Assembly: GCA_029582165.1 (NCBI GenBank)
Contig: CM055869.1
Coordinates: forward strand, 59,467,518-59,531,517
DNA: 64,000 nt
Source of the DNA: Portulaca oleracea
Lineage: Eukaryota; Streptophyta; Magnoliopsida; Caryophyllales; Portulacaceae
Reading direction: 5' to 3'
Position numbers and translations under genes: made by a program. The notes beneath the pieces were generated by a model, which had not been told where the DNA came from, did not search any database, and was given only the letters and a program-made list of their open reading frames with translations. Shown here piece after piece: positions 18,672 to 29,419 of this stretch. Every line of letters starts with the position of its first letter. Position 1 is the stretch's first letter.

Positions 18672-18990
18672 CTGGAGTTTAGGCCCCGTTCTTTTATCAG
18701 CTGGTTCCGGTGCAGTGCGATGTGGAAGAAATGTGGTGGATTATGGTGAGTTAGGAAAAGTTGCGGTGGATTGAGAAAAGTTGTGGTAGGTTGTGATTTA
18801 AATAATTGTAAATAAGTTAGTAAAAGTGAAACAGTATTGGAAAAGTGATGAATTTTTTTAATGAAAAAAAAGGTAAAAAGTATATTGTGGTGGGTTGTGA
18901 TAGTCTGATAGATTATGATGGGTCGTGGAATATGAAAAATTGCGGTGCGGTGTACTACCGCAACCTGTCAGCCACATTAAAAAACAGGGC
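18672..18990. mobile_element. MITE family C (GGCCCCGTTCTTTTAT type)
   Basis: The left end is AGGCCCCGTTCTTTTATCAG and the right end TAAAAAACAGGGCCTTAG, inverted relative to each other. The interior of one strand is a degenerate run of GTGGTGGATTGTGGTG, TTGCGGTG and GTGCGGTG words. Related copies are near 15460-15720, 15712-16010, 16515-16745, 25545-25795, 27765-27945 and 30972-31305, in both orientations. Confidence 0.65.
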
Positions 18991-19041
18991 CTTAGCCTCA
19001 TGGACAAATAGAAGGGGTCAAAATAAGAAGCCTTGCCCTAT

Positions 19042-19464
19042 TTGTTGAAACTAGACCAGTTCAACAGATCCGGGACCCGCCCGACCCGAAAAGTTGCAGG
19101 TCAAGGTGACAATTTTAGAAGATGACCCTGCCCTGCCCGAAAATGTCGGGGCACCAAAGTATGGTCGGGCCGGGATCCGGTCGGTGACCCGGCCCGACGA
19201 CCCGACTAAATACAATTTTTTTTAATAAAAAATCTTAGATTAAGTTTTAGTTTTTTGTGACCCAACCTGGCCCGACCAAACGACCTGACTAAAATACATA
19301 AATAAAATGCGTGAATCTTTAGGCTTTAATAAAAAATATCCATCTTATATAGTTGTCGGTCCATTGACCCGACCCGTGGCCCGTAGGGTCAGGGCTCAGG
19401 CTGACAGGTCAAAAACGTTCGACCTGACCCGTGACCCGCCCGACCTTTGAACAGGTCTAGTTGA
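19042..19464. mobile_element. TAGACC...GACCCG element
   Basis: The left end is CTAGACCAGTTCAACAGATC and the right end GACCTTTGAACAGGTCTAG. GACCCGCCCGACCCG words lie just inside each end, with an AT-rich core between. It is a close relative of the copies in AAT intron 6 and PRORP introns. Confidence 0.65.
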
Positions 19465-19710
19465 AACACAAGGTACTCTACATTTCACAGCCTAAGGTCG
19501 GGCAAACAATCCAATGAGTTGTACTAAATACAACAACAACAAACTCCAGTATAGTCCTGCCAACGCTAGGTCTAGGTGGGTCCAGATATAATCAATTGTA
19601 CCAATTGTACCAGATGATTATGGTATATATTGTACAGAATTCTGGGGGCATATACGATCCTGATAATGATGACCCCGTTCTATAACGACATTTCTGGATC
19701 TATGAGGCCC

Positions 19711-22700
19711 TTAGGACTCACTAATTCCTCGGTTTTCTGCTTGCGATGAGCTGCTGGTGGACCCCTCACCTGAAGCTGAAAGCACGAGTTAGCAATATAT
19801 ATTACATGTACCTGGAGTTTATTCTCCAAGCAGGGGCAGAGCCAGGACATACTATTAGGGTGGACCATGTTTATATAAAGAAAGTAAGGAAAGAAGGGAT
19901 CAAAAGTAAATCTGAAAAAATAATTGGAAAAATGCCCAAAAAAAATGTTTAGAGAGGTATCGAACCCTTGACATCAAACTTAACAAAATGAACCATATAG
20001 ACCTGTCAATTCGGGTATCGAGTTTGGGTAAATACAGGTCGGGTGTATTTCAGGTTCAGGTAAATATGGGCGGTGTATTTCGGTTTCAGGTCAATCCAAC
20101 GGGTTATGATTGCGACTTTTTTCCGCGTTTTTCTTTTAAAAAAATGATCTCTAAATACTACTTATCGTACAATATACATAATAAAATATGATTATCTCCT
20201 AGTGCCAATAGATTATTGTAACTATTTTAACCTAAATTAGAGAAATAACAAATAAATAATTTAAGCGTGAAAAATTGCAATGAAAAACCACAAATTATAA
20301 TAAAGTTTAACTTAAAACGTTAATTTTCAGGTCAAACGGGCGGGTGGGGCTAATTCTCGAGTTCAGTGTATTTCAGGCTTAGTTAAGAAAATCGCGTTCA
20401 AAACCCAAAAATTTCGAGCGGATTCGGGTCGGGTCAGAATTGTTCAGGTCTAACCATAACCGGTACTCCAGAAATTAATTTACTAAACCTTAATGCAAAC
20501 GCTTTAATTTCATCTATCAGGGGGTGGGCCCTGGCCAGCCCCCATGGCTCCACCCCTGTCTCTAGGATGTACGCAAATGAACCATCACACTACTGAGAGT
20601 GAACGATTTGACATATACAAGTAAACAGTGACACTATTTGGAGCACAAACTCCAGGAATACCCGGTCATATTTGAGATCATCTTTGGAATCTAAATGTTC
20701 CTACGAGAATCCGGTTAATCTGCATTACCTTGTGCAGAATTTGCGCCACCCGTGTGATCGAGAGACTTCGGACGCGTAATGCACAGCCATACTCTGTCCT
20801 CTTCAGACTGGTTTTCTGAAGCTATGGGGATATGCCAATGGCCTCTTTCTGACTCCTGTTAATATTCAACAAGTTAAATTACTCAAGACATACAAACTAT
20901 GGAACATACACAGTAGAAGGAACGAACGCCATAGCTCGTGCTCTCACCTGGATTACAACCGAACACGGTGGTGGCATGTGAAATACATGACCAGATTCCG
21001 AGAAACTAAACCGGACCTTCCAAAAATAACATTCGTTAAGTCAGCAACGACAAGGCATACAAAAAACTGAGCAGAATGTATTGTACATATGGTGCCGAGG
21101 TTGAATCAGTTCGATTCGGGTGAGAATAGGTAGAATTAACAAGTTTATACTAAGTTATGTAAAAAGCTCTCATAGAAAGGTTTCCGAATAAGTGTTGGAA
21201 AATAAGTTCAATTCAGGATAAGTTCGGTCAAAATAAGCAAAAATTATCTGTCACCTAATAACTGTTTCATAGTTTTCAATATCCTTCTTTGACTGACAAT
21301 TTCTCACATAATATTTTAACAAAAACTATAAAGTTATGTTTTTATGATACTACTTTTCGTTATGAATTTATTGATAGTAATATCGTATAATATATCATTG
21401 TATATGTTGAAAAATTGATGGTCAAAGTTTTCACCATTTGACCCAACAAGTAAGTTAACTCAAAAGTGGTAGATAAAACGAGAAAGAGGGAGTGAGTATT
21501 CATTCACAAAATCTAAGACAATACACTGCATAATGATAGATTGATGATTTACGAGTACATAAAGATCGACCCACCTGATGCCTTTCTTTCCATTTCGGGA
21601 AGAAATCAGTCCCTAGAAGCTGGAAAGTATGATCTCTCATCTCGTCATTCGTTATAATTAGGCACTTGAACTTGATTGCTGCATACAACCAGTACCTGAA
21701 TAACCAGCAGTTCTTTCTGAGGCTTAGTTGAAGATAGCATCATACGGAACGAATTACGTAACAAAGCAACAATATCGATATGATATCCTACTGTAGGGTA
21801 AGTTTAATAGCTAACTAACTGAAACTGACCAGTCATCATTGGACCCTGTGGGTGTTGCATAAAGTGCATCTGCATTCTTCCATTTTTCGACCAATGCCTT
21901 GTTATTCGGTTCGTTCATCTTGGGTCCTGTGAGCCGCCTGTTATGGAGGATGATAAGCGGCCATTTTCTTGAGGGAAGCATTTGCCGGATCCCGTTTACA
22001 ATGAGATTGACCTACAAACGCCGAGATCGAGATGTTTATGTGAGGGTGAGAAGTGTGTAACCCGTTTGAACCGAAAGCTTAAGGTACTGGTTGAAGGCAC
22101 GAGAATGGTTTTATAGGCTAACACGCCCCATCACGCGAAAACATGGAGGTTGATAAGATTTGAACTTGAGATGTCTTGCTGAGAAAGGGTTTGATGTCAT
22201 GTGCAACTAGTCCTGGCAAAAGATGACCCGACCCGAAACCGACCCGGTTTATCAAACTTAAAATATAACAAACCCGGCCTACGGGGCATACTGAACCTGA
22301 CCCCACCCCACCCCCTCCCGAATTGATAGGTCTATGTGGAACCATTTCAGCCAATAGTTTAAGTTTATGGTTGAAGGCACGGAAATAGTTTGATACTCTA
22401 ACAAGTAGACATCTAAAGAAGAAAAGACAAAGAACATAGAATAAAAGGCAGAGGCTACCCTCAACATTCAATAAGATCATGTCCTCTATACCTTACCCTT
22501 TTTTTTCACAATAAGTTCAACTAATACATTCAGAACACGTTACTTAAAAAGCTCTCACAAAAGGTTTCAGTTAAGAAAACAAGGTCGGTATAAGCTCAGT
22601 CGAAATAAGCTAAAGAGAGCAGGCCGAGCTGATAGATAGATAGACATGCCTTTGAGGGCTTGAATTTCCTTTGACTGTAGAGACCGACATTAGCTGCATC

Positions 22701-24657
22701 CACAATGGCCTCAAACGGGCCATAATAGTCTAGCCACCTCTGCAAGTAACATTCGCCATCAATCAATAATCAAAGTTGAACATAAAAGATAAACAAACCA
22801 CCTAAGAAGCAAAAAAGCTCAATATATATTACATGCTCCTAGTGTTTATACTACAACATATCTGCAAAGTGAACAATCACACGATTGAAAGTGGACAACA
22901 TGATATCTGCAAGTGAACAATCACACTCTTTGCAGTACAAACTCTAGAAGCATGTAATAGATTGCATTAAGAAAAACTAGAATTCACAAAGAGTAGACCC
23001 ATACTTGAAACTTCTCAAAGTTTGAGCTCTTCTCCCTCTTGATTGCCAAAGATGCAACCGATTCAGCAAACTTCTCGGTCTCCTCCGGATCAAGGTCAAT
23101 CAATGCCAACTTCTCCCCACAACACCTACACGAACCGTCCGTCCCAACGTTGGTCCGTGTGACAGTCCATTTCCCTTTCCCTAACCACCCCTGCCCGTGC
23201 CACCCTCCCCCAACACTCTCCATCGTATTCGCCACCACTCGAGGGTCCCACTTCCTTTTCCCTACCCTAAATGCATCCTTCCCACTAAACCACTTCTCAA
23301 TCAAATCGCCCGTAGAACGCGAAACAGCCCTCACGGCGGTCCTCAGCTTGTGCAAGAGATAATAAATCTTATCCGCCTTACCCGCCTGGACACTAACCCT
23401 AAGGAGGGCCTCCAGTTCAGGCTCCTCTGGATCAACACCATTCTCCAACATATGTTGCTCTACGGCAAACGCTTTCTCAACATCTCCAATGGCGGAAAAG
23501 ACCGACAAAGCAGGCCCATAGGACCGTAATTTAGGGCTTATCCCCATTTCCTTCATTTGCTTCACCGTGTCAAATGCCAAGTCGCCATCCCCCATAGCCA
23601 TTGCCATCCTAGCAACCGCGGTCAATGCCGCCTCGTTCAATGGGACCTTGTTCGAGCACATTGTTTGGTAAATCTCAAACCCTCTCTCAAGCGCGTACTT
23701 CTTTACCTCATCACTCACCCTAATCTCAACCGGTTCCGGCCTAGGGTTTTCAACTTTAACATCCAAATCTACATCCCCATCATCATCATCATCCTCTTCA
23801 TCCACATGATCTTCTTCATCATCATCGTACGAATCCAAACTCCTACCACCACTACCACTCTTAGCGGGGCGAACGACCCCCATAGCCGCAGAAGAACACA
23901 GATACAAGAGCACACTATAGTGATACTGCCCAATTCTTACGCCCCGGTTCAATGCTGAATCATACAGAGAAATTGCACCCATGACATCCCCCCTTTTGGA
24001 ACACATATCTAACCCTATCCTCAACTGAAACTCAGGTGAACTTTTCTTGGCCAATTTCTCCTTTTTCCTTCTCAATCTTTTCTCATTCTGAAAATTCCTC
24101 TCTTTGATGGACTGTCTTTGCAAATTTTCATCAGAATTGGCAACTTTTACCCATCTAGAAGAAAACCCAGAATCTCTAATTTCACCATTTAACCCTTTTC
24201 TACTATACCCATTATTATTTACTGCCTCTTTTTCCTCAATTTTACTCCCTACCCTTTTGTTAACCCATCTAGATGAATAATTCTTCCCAGAACCCTGATT
24301 TCTCCCAAATTTAACCCTATTATTTCCACCATTTTCAAAATTCCTCGCTACCCTTTTCTCATCAGACCCAGATGAAGAACACCCAGAACTCGAATTTCCG
24401 TTATTTCTACCATAATCGACAGTTCCAGCAGAAGAATTATCGGTATCCAAACAGGAACAGGCAAATTTCGTATTGCTATTTACAGGGTATACGAAAGTTA
24501 TCGAGGGTTTAGCAGAGAAAAATAGGGATAGTTTGGGGGGTAAAGGGGGAGAATTATGGAGGGGAGAAGATGAAGAAGAGGAGAACTTACAGTTAGAGAG
24601 AGAAAGTGAGGAGAGTTCCCGCCATGGGAGGGTGTTGAAGGTGGTGGAAGAGGTCAT
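19711..24657 (-). CDS. Protein-only RNase P (PRORP1-like), 7 exons
   Basis: Exons: 24657-23005, 22739-22650, 22011-21830, 21695-21575, 21016-20948, 20855-20729, 19769-19711; joined length 766 aa. It cleaves 5' leaders from pre-tRNA in plastids and mitochondria. Seen: a Ser-rich N-terminus that fits a transit peptide, a basic low-complexity region to about residue 207, PPR-like helices from about 208-450 (interrupted by an acidic stretch, 276-300), a CRCC zinc motif at 510-513, and a NYN metallonuclease domain. Likely metal-binding Asp residues are D565 (IVDAANVG), D640 and D641 (GSNDDWYW) and D659 (NDEMRDH). The end has WHIP and WLCITR. Intron 2 (22649-22012) needs a GC donor (AAAG|GCATGT); the others are GT-AG. 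The last exon is the least certain: reading through the donor at 20729 gives a stop after four more codons. Confidence 0.92.
19831..20558. mobile_element. hAT-like non-autonomous element with 8-bp target duplication
   Basis: The left end CAGGGGCAGAGCCAGGACAT pairs with the right end ATGGCTCCACCCCTG (inverted). The flanking 8-mers are TCTCCAAG (19823-19830) and TCTCTAGG (20559-20566), which match at 6 of 8 positions. CAGGGGCGGAGCCAGGA-type ends with an 8-bp duplication are typical of plant hAT MITEs. It carries a second element inside, at 19990-20455. Confidence 0.75.
19990..20455. mobile_element. TAGACCTGTCAATTCGGGT element nested in the hAT element
   Basis: The left end is TAGACCTGTCAATTCGGGTA and the right end GAATTGTTCAGGTCTAACC, inverted. 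GGGTCGGGT and TATTTCAGGTTCAGG words lie inside each end around an AT-rich core. Confidence 0.7.
22208..22336. mobile_element. Short GACCCG element in PRORP intron 2
   Basis: The left end is TAGTCCTGGCAAAAGATGAC and the right end GAATTGATAGGTCTA. The interior shares ATATAACAAACCCGG and CGGGGCATA words with the copy at 60895-61010, so these two form a short subfamily of about 115-130 bases. A further duplication flanks it: GGTTGAAGGCACGAGAATGG near 22092 and GGTTGAAGGCACGGAAATAG near 22370. Confidence 0.6.
22828..22968. mobile_element. MITE family B copy in PRORP intron 1
   Basis: It runs from ATATATTACATGCTCCTAGT through repeated GTGAACAATCACAC words to CTCTAGAAGCATGTAATAG. It fits between exon 1 (ends 23005) and exon 2 (starts 22739). 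Confidence 0.6.
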
Positions 24658-26154
24658 TTGTTTGTGGCCGTTAACATTATCCTGGCTTGAAGATTGAGCT
24701 TTTACTATAAACTATTCCTCGCGGTTCTTTTAATCCCCATAGCAAATTACACCGTACAATATCCAAGTGTGTGTCAAATTTATAGGTAAAATGTAGTTGG
24801 TTAAAAGTTAAATTTTTGTAATTATTGGTAATTTTTTGTAAATTTTGGTAGTTTTTGATAAATTTATGTTAATATATCAAATTTTTTTTATTGTTTAACT
24901 TTGATAATTTTTGATAAACATTGGTAAAATTAGGTAAAAATTAGTAAATTTGAAGTTATCCATGAATTTGACAGACTCTAGGGCCAACATACATTATTAA
25001 AGGATGTTATTCCCTCTGGACATGGCGAACAGGTATTTCAGGTCGAGTTTATATTCGGGTTAGATATATTTCGTTTATAGAATTTATGGGTCAGGTACAT
25101 GTTTGATTCAGACGAATGTTAGGTTCAGGTAATTTCCGCTTGAGGCATGAATGGTTGGATACAGGTTCAGTTTGGTTGAAGATTGGGTCGGTTTTATTTC
25201 AGACATGTTGCAATGACTTGATTCTAGGTAGGTTTAATATGCTTTGAGTATGGTTTGATTGAACTTCCCTCTGTTTCATATTATTTGTCATGTCACGGTT
25301 TCTAATGTTAATTTTTTATTGATAAATTCTCATACATTATTTTATCAACAATTGTAACATTATACTTTTAGGGTAGTATTTTTCATTAGAAAGTTAATGA
25401 TTGTAATCTAATGGTTTTTATAAACCACCCAAACCACTTTTACATACCTACCTAGCCAACGAAGAGAACCTTTCTTACCCAACTTGCTTCAATCTTATTC
25501 TTACTACTTCATGACCAAAAAAAAAAGGTCAATAAACAAGGTTATTGTTCTTTTGTATGGTATGATACGGTGTAATGCTACAACTTATCATACCATACTT
25601 TACAAAAATTATTACAAAGATCTCTTCATTTTTCTTTCCCCTTACTTTTTCTCTCTACTTTTCATATTGTCTTTCATCATTTATCATATTAATCACACTT
25701 AATTTTCATAAATTTTACCATATTATTACATACATTATCGCACTTTCTAGAATTTCTCCGTACTGCATTGTACCAACTGCATAAAATAACAAGGCCTAAT
25801 TACAAAAGATGTTACAATTTATTAAAGAAAACATCTTTACAAACAAGCAAAGAAGCTCCAAACATATATGATATACATGCATGTACCATATCCATAAAAT
25901 CATAAATTAGCATATAATCAAACAAACTCACATTAATCCTCTACAAATTCCCCCCAAAATGAAACCCTTTTTCTCATCTTCATATGTGTCTCTCCCTCCC
26001 TTTTCTTTTCCTCCTAATAAACTCCTCCCTAAAGCTTATCCTCCATGTTGGTGTCAATGATGACCATATGATAAAATGCGACAGTTTATGAATAATGTAG
26101 TAAATTATGGTAACATAGAAAAGAATATGGCCCTTGAAAGATCAAACTCGAACC
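24658..26154. other. Spacer between PRORP and the ferredoxin cluster
   Basis: It contains family A (24772-24972), GGGTC-like repeats (about 25020-25200), a Stowaway-like piece (25262-25400), a family C copy (25545-25795) and unassigned AT-rich DNA. No gene is seen. Confidence 0.5.
24772..24972. mobile_element. MITE family A, copy 2 of 4 (best ends)
   Basis: The left end is TGTCAAATTTATAGGTAAAA and the right end TTATCCATGAATTTGACA, an inverted pair. The interior is made of TTGGTAATTTTTTG, TTGATAAATTTATG and TTGATAATTTTTGATAAA words. The length is about 200 bases. Confidence 0.7.
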
Positions 26155-26580
26155 CTAGAGCTTATTCTCCATGGTCTCAATGACGATTTCGCTCAATGGC
26201 TTGACAACGCAGGTGACTACCCACCCCTCGGCGATCTGCTCATCGTCGAGGTAGTTTTTGTCGCTTTGGTCGACCTTCCCCTCCTTCATCTTCCCGACGC
26301 ACGTCGAGCTGCTGTCGACATGGCACAACATCGGGAGGCTTATCCCGCCTCTTCGGCGGCATCCATGATTCCCATGTCGTCTAGGCATGAGATCTCTTGC
26401 AGTCCTGCTTCCCCTCCGGTGTTATCACTTATCAGGGTGACTTTGCAAGTCGCCATCACGGTGGTCTGGCCATCGCAGGTGGTGGTGGGGTGTGGGGAGG
26501 CGGAGGAGAGGGCGGAGGGTGGTGGTGGGCTTGTGGAGTGAGGCGGCGGACATTGCGGCGGAGAGGGCGATGGAGGCCAT
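26155..26580 (-). pseudogene. Ferredoxin pseudogene (2Fe-2S, plastid type)
   Basis: The order and content match the two intact ferredoxins nearby, but the frame is broken twice. It begins [20 protein letters not shown], loses frame inside the transit peptide, continues in another frame as VMATCKVTLIS...DAAEEAG, meets a stop, and continues in a third segment as ISLPMLCH...CVGKMKEGKVDQSDK...WVVTCVVKP...IVIETMENKL. Of the four iron-ligand Cys of the family, the second of the CxxxxCxxC set is Ser here (LCHVDSSSTC). Two frame breaks plus the lost ligand make a functional ferredoxin unlikely. Its promoter block appears displaced (27630-27700). Confidence 0.85.
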
Positions 26581-26633
26581 GGTGGTGATCGGTGGGTGGG
26601 GGGTGTTTGGGATGAGAGGAGAGATGCATCAGA

Positions 26634-27625
26634 GCATGTGCAATGGTCGGAACTCATTCTAATGACTCGACCAATATTCCATTCCATTTATTGGCAACAA
26701 TAACTTTTCTAAATTCCACAATTTTGAAACTCATTCTAGAGCTATAAAACATTTCGGAATGAAATTCACATCTTCCATCTTTCCTTATTTTTTATTGGTG
26801 GAAAATTATTATTTTTTTCTTTTTTATTTTACTTCTAAAATATATATTGTGTGTAGTATAATAAGGATAATGGCAAATATTTATTTAAAGTTTCAAGTTG
26901 GAATTCCATCTATAGTAGTGAAAAAAATGAGTTCCAAAAAATTTAAAAATAAGATAATGTGTTAGAAGGGCCTCCGCCGAAACTCCAAATTAATGGAATG
27001 TTATTGGGACAGGAAAACTATGATCGATTAAGGCTTTAAGGCGTAATCAGATCACTATCTTTAAGATAAGATTCACCCCTTATACAAATTCGTGTCTCTA
27101 GGATACTACAAAGCTTCCTGGATTGATATATATATATAATCAATCCCTTGGTGAACTTCTGTCTAGATAAGGATAAGAATGATGCACATACAATGCTTCT
27201 GGACAGAATGAATAGTTGGCAATTAATTCTATCAAAACCTGTATTCAACTGTTTAAAAATAATAATAATAAATAAATATTATTAAGTTGTCTACTCTTAA
27301 GGCTCCGAGCTCACGTGTTAAGTGACAAGTGCGCCTAATAAGCGCCAAAATGCCTCTAACGCCCTACAGTCCACGCCTAATAAGTGACAAGTTAGCCCAA
27401 TCCATAGTTTATTTATTTATAAACTCATATGACTCTTTAATTCATAAAGAGCTATAAATTAATTTATTTTGTCCATGTAAAACAATAAATAGGAGAACCA
27501 ATATATACTCCTTAAAAATTATTGACAACACTATTCTATCGATATAAGACATTTGATAAAATAAATATATTTATTTTCTTTTTAACTTTTACTAGCTATT
27601 CAACAAATTATTCATGCTCTTGAAA
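26634..27625. mobile_element. Insertion between the ferredoxin pseudogene and its promoter
   Basis: In the two intact ferredoxin genes, GAGAGATGTATTAAAAGAGG runs straight into GGATAATGAAATCTGCCACG. Here GAGAGATGCATC ends at about 26632 and the matching GGATAATGAAATCTGCCACG resumes at 27637. The roughly 1 kb between is AT-rich. Its left part (26660-27005) has inverted words ATTCCATTCCATTTATTGGC and AATTAATGGAATGTTATTGG, which suggests a MITE; the rest is unassigned. Confidence 0.6.
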
Positions 27626-27629
27626 GACA

Positions 27630-27700
27630 GAGGAAAGGATAATGAAATCTGCCACGTAGAGGGATTTTATGCAGATTGTTATCGGGTTCGATTGGGGTGA
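27630..27700 (-). promoter_or_regulatory. Displaced ferredoxin promoter relic with a damaged G-box
   Basis: GGATAATGAAATCTGCCACG is identical to the promoter block of the intact genes, but the G-box core is CACGTA instead of CACGTG (27653-27658). GATTGGGGTGAGTT further out also matches. It now lies about 1.06 kb from the pseudogene ATG, against about 0.1 kb in the intact copies. Confidence 0.65.
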
Positions 27701-27764
27701 GTTGCACAACTATGGCCCTTTATTTGAAGAGAAGTGCAAGTAGAGCGTGACTTTATTTTTTTAT

Positions 27765-28398
27765 GTGGTATTCCGCATTATGGTATGGTATAATGTGATA
27801 AGTTTTTTATATATATATAAATATTGTATTGGTAACTATGAAAAAGTGAATTGTAGTAGAATGATATTTTGTGGTAGGTTATGACAAACTACGGTAGGTT
27901 GTGGCACTTCAATTTGTCAATCGCAGAAAAGAACAGGACCCAAATAACTAGATATTGAACAATTGCTAGAACAATTAGAAATTGTTAAAACCTACAAATG
28001 CAATGCCGAACACAATAGTGAAACTTTAATCTTCTCTCTTCTCAATTGACACAGTTTTTTGACACTTTAATTTTCTCTCTTCTCAATTGACACACTTTTT
28101 TGACACACTTTTTCTCATTGTGTTCCTCATTGCATATGCCAGCAAATAGAAATTCGTCAAACATCAACAACTTCAGTCGATGGATTATCGAGGAACAGCA
28201 CGCTATCTCTTTTTTTTTCTTTTTCTTTTTATTTTTTCAAGGTGGGGTAGATCAATGTCATAATTTCTTTAGTACAGCTATAAAAATTGGATTACAGACC
28301 CAATCACGATCCACAAGACAGAAAACTCAACACAAAAGTCTCGATCCATAAAAAATAATAACATTCAAACATAACACAAAAACCCTCGAGCTCGCTCC
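27765..28398. other. Spacer and 3' flank of the 28.4-kb ferredoxin gene
   Basis: It contains a family C copy (27765-27945) and a 41-base tandem duplication (ACTTTAATCTTCTCTCTTCT at 28023 and again at 28064, each with TCAATTGACACA). The 3' UTR of the ferredoxin gene is probably within about 28200-28398. Confidence 0.5.
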
Positions 28399-28845
28399 CT
28401 AAGCCGTAAGGGCCTCCTCTTGGTGGGTCTCAATGACGACGTCACTTTCCGGCTTGGCGACGCAAGTGAGGACCCACCCGGCGGCGATCTGGTCGTCGTC
28501 GAGGAAGCTGCCGTCGCTCTGGTCGACCGTGCCCTCCTTGACCTTCCCCGCGCACGACGAGCAGCTGCCGGCACGGCACGAGTAGGGGACGTCGATGCCG
28601 GCCTCCTCGGCGGCGTCGACGATGTAGGTGTCGCCGTCGCACTCCACCTCCTGGGTGCCGTCGGGGGTTATGAGGGTGACTTTGTACCTGGCCAGAAGGC
28701 TAGCCGCACGGGAGGTGGAGGTGGTGGTGGAGAGGTTGAAGAGGCGGCGGGGGAAGGTGGCGGAGAAGGTGGTGGGGAGGGAGACGACGGAGGGTTTTTG
28801 GAGGGTTGCGGCGGACATGGCGGCGGAGAGGGCGGTGGAGGCCAT
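28399..28845 (-). CDS. Chloroplast ferredoxin, plant 2Fe-2S type (148 aa)
   Basis: A small soluble electron carrier that passes electrons from photosystem I to FNR and other enzymes in the stroma. It is intronless. Residues 1 to about 52 are Ser/Thr/Ala-rich with no acid (transit peptide); the mature part starts near [12 protein letters not shown]. The iron-sulfur ligands are C90, C95, C98 ([15 protein letters not shown]) and C128 (WVLTCVAKP). [11 protein letters not shown] and the C-terminal [12 protein letters not shown] are typical. The ATG at 28845 gives [18 protein letters not shown], which also starts the sister gene. Coding DNA is very GC-rich compared with the flanks. A light-type promoter block lies upstream. 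Confidence 0.95.
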   Translation of the reverse strand: MASTALSAAMSAATLQKPSVVSLPTTFSATFPRRLFNLSTTTSTSRAASLLARYKVTLITPDGTQEVECDGDTYIVDAAEEAGIDVPYSCRAGSCSSCAGKVKEGTVDQSDGSFLDDDQIAAGWVLTCVAKPESDVVIETHQEEALTA

Positions 28846-28934
28846 GTAGGTGGTTGAGAGTGGTGGTTAGGGTTGAAGAGAGTTGAGAGAGAGGGGTTTG
28901 AAATGAGTGGAGATTACAGAAGAATTGGGGGAGA

Positions 28935-28985
28935 GATGTATTAAAAGAGGGGAAAGGATAATGAAATCTGCCACGTGGCGGGATT
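28935..28985 (-). promoter_or_regulatory. Ferredoxin promoter: I-box and G-box
   Basis: CCACGTGGC (28971-28979, core CACGTG) and GGATAA (28956-28961) lie about 110-135 bases before the ATG. A TTTTAATACAT stretch (about 28937-28946) could serve as TATA box. G-box plus GATA/I-box pairs are known light-response modules of photosynthesis genes. The block is repeated at 33251-33290. Confidence 0.7.
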
Positions 28986-29074
28986 CTGTGGAGATTGTTG
29001 TATATCAAGTTGGATTGGGGTACGTCGGGGAGAATTGAATTCTGGCCCTTGATTTATCTGAGGGATAGAACTAT

Positions 29075-29345
29075 AGAAGTGGAAGTAGAGTGTGGCAAAA
29101 AAAAAAAAAAAAAAAAAAGGAAAAAAAAGAAGTGTAAGTAGAGAATAGGAAATACTACAGTAATCACTTCCTTCTCGTCTTTGAAAATTATATAATTAAA
29201 TTAAAAATAATTGATCATAAAATTTTAAATATATATAATAATTTGTTATGTAAAATTACCATTATTAAATTCGTAACCAGAAATACTATCATAAAAATAT
29301 AATATTGCAATTATTTATTAAATATTATTATGGAACGGAAAGAGT
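29075..29345. other. Poly(A) run and Stowaway-like remnant upstream of ferredoxin
   Basis: An interrupted A run of roughly 28 bases at about 29096-29130 is followed by AT-rich DNA with AAATTACCATTATTAAATTC and a right end ATTATTATGGAACGGAAAGA, as in Stowaway-like elements. No gene seen. Confidence 0.4.
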
Positions 29346-29419
29346 AGGAAGGTTTTTCAGTTGTGAAAATTCGGGTCCGTCAAATTTGAATCGGTTGGTT
29401 AAATTAGGTTAATGTAAAG

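Larger units (their letters stand above)
14840..19710. other. Repeat-rich spacer between AAT and PRORP
   Basis: No gene is seen. It contains Stowaway-like elements (for example 15028-15240, whose ends CATCCCAAAATATTTGTC and GACAATATTTAGGGACGGATG pair; others near 15235-15445, 16020-16390, 17080-17290 and 17845-18060), family C (GTGG) elements at about 15460-16010, 16515-16745 and 18672-18990, a SINE-like scrap at 18605-18672 and a GACCCG element at 19042-19464. Confidence 0.55.
19790..20670. mobile_element. MITE family B copy split by a hAT-like element
   Basis: The left half (ATATATTACATGTACCTGGAG) ends at 19830. The right half resumes at 20559 with GTACGCAAATGAACC, GAGAGTGAACGA and TTTGGAGCACAAACTCCAGG. 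This is the family B plan cut by an insertion. It lies in the last PRORP intron. Confidence 0.65.

Noticed and set aside
23557..23958. 133-residue + strand frame inside PRORP
   Set aside because: Shadow of PRORP exon 1; low-complexity Thr/Ile-rich content opposite the acidic stretch.
28420..28857. 145-residue Gly/Val-rich frame on the + strand (and a similar one at 32767-33204)
   Set aside because: Opposite-strand shadows of the GC-rich ferredoxin genes; low-complexity content with no motif.
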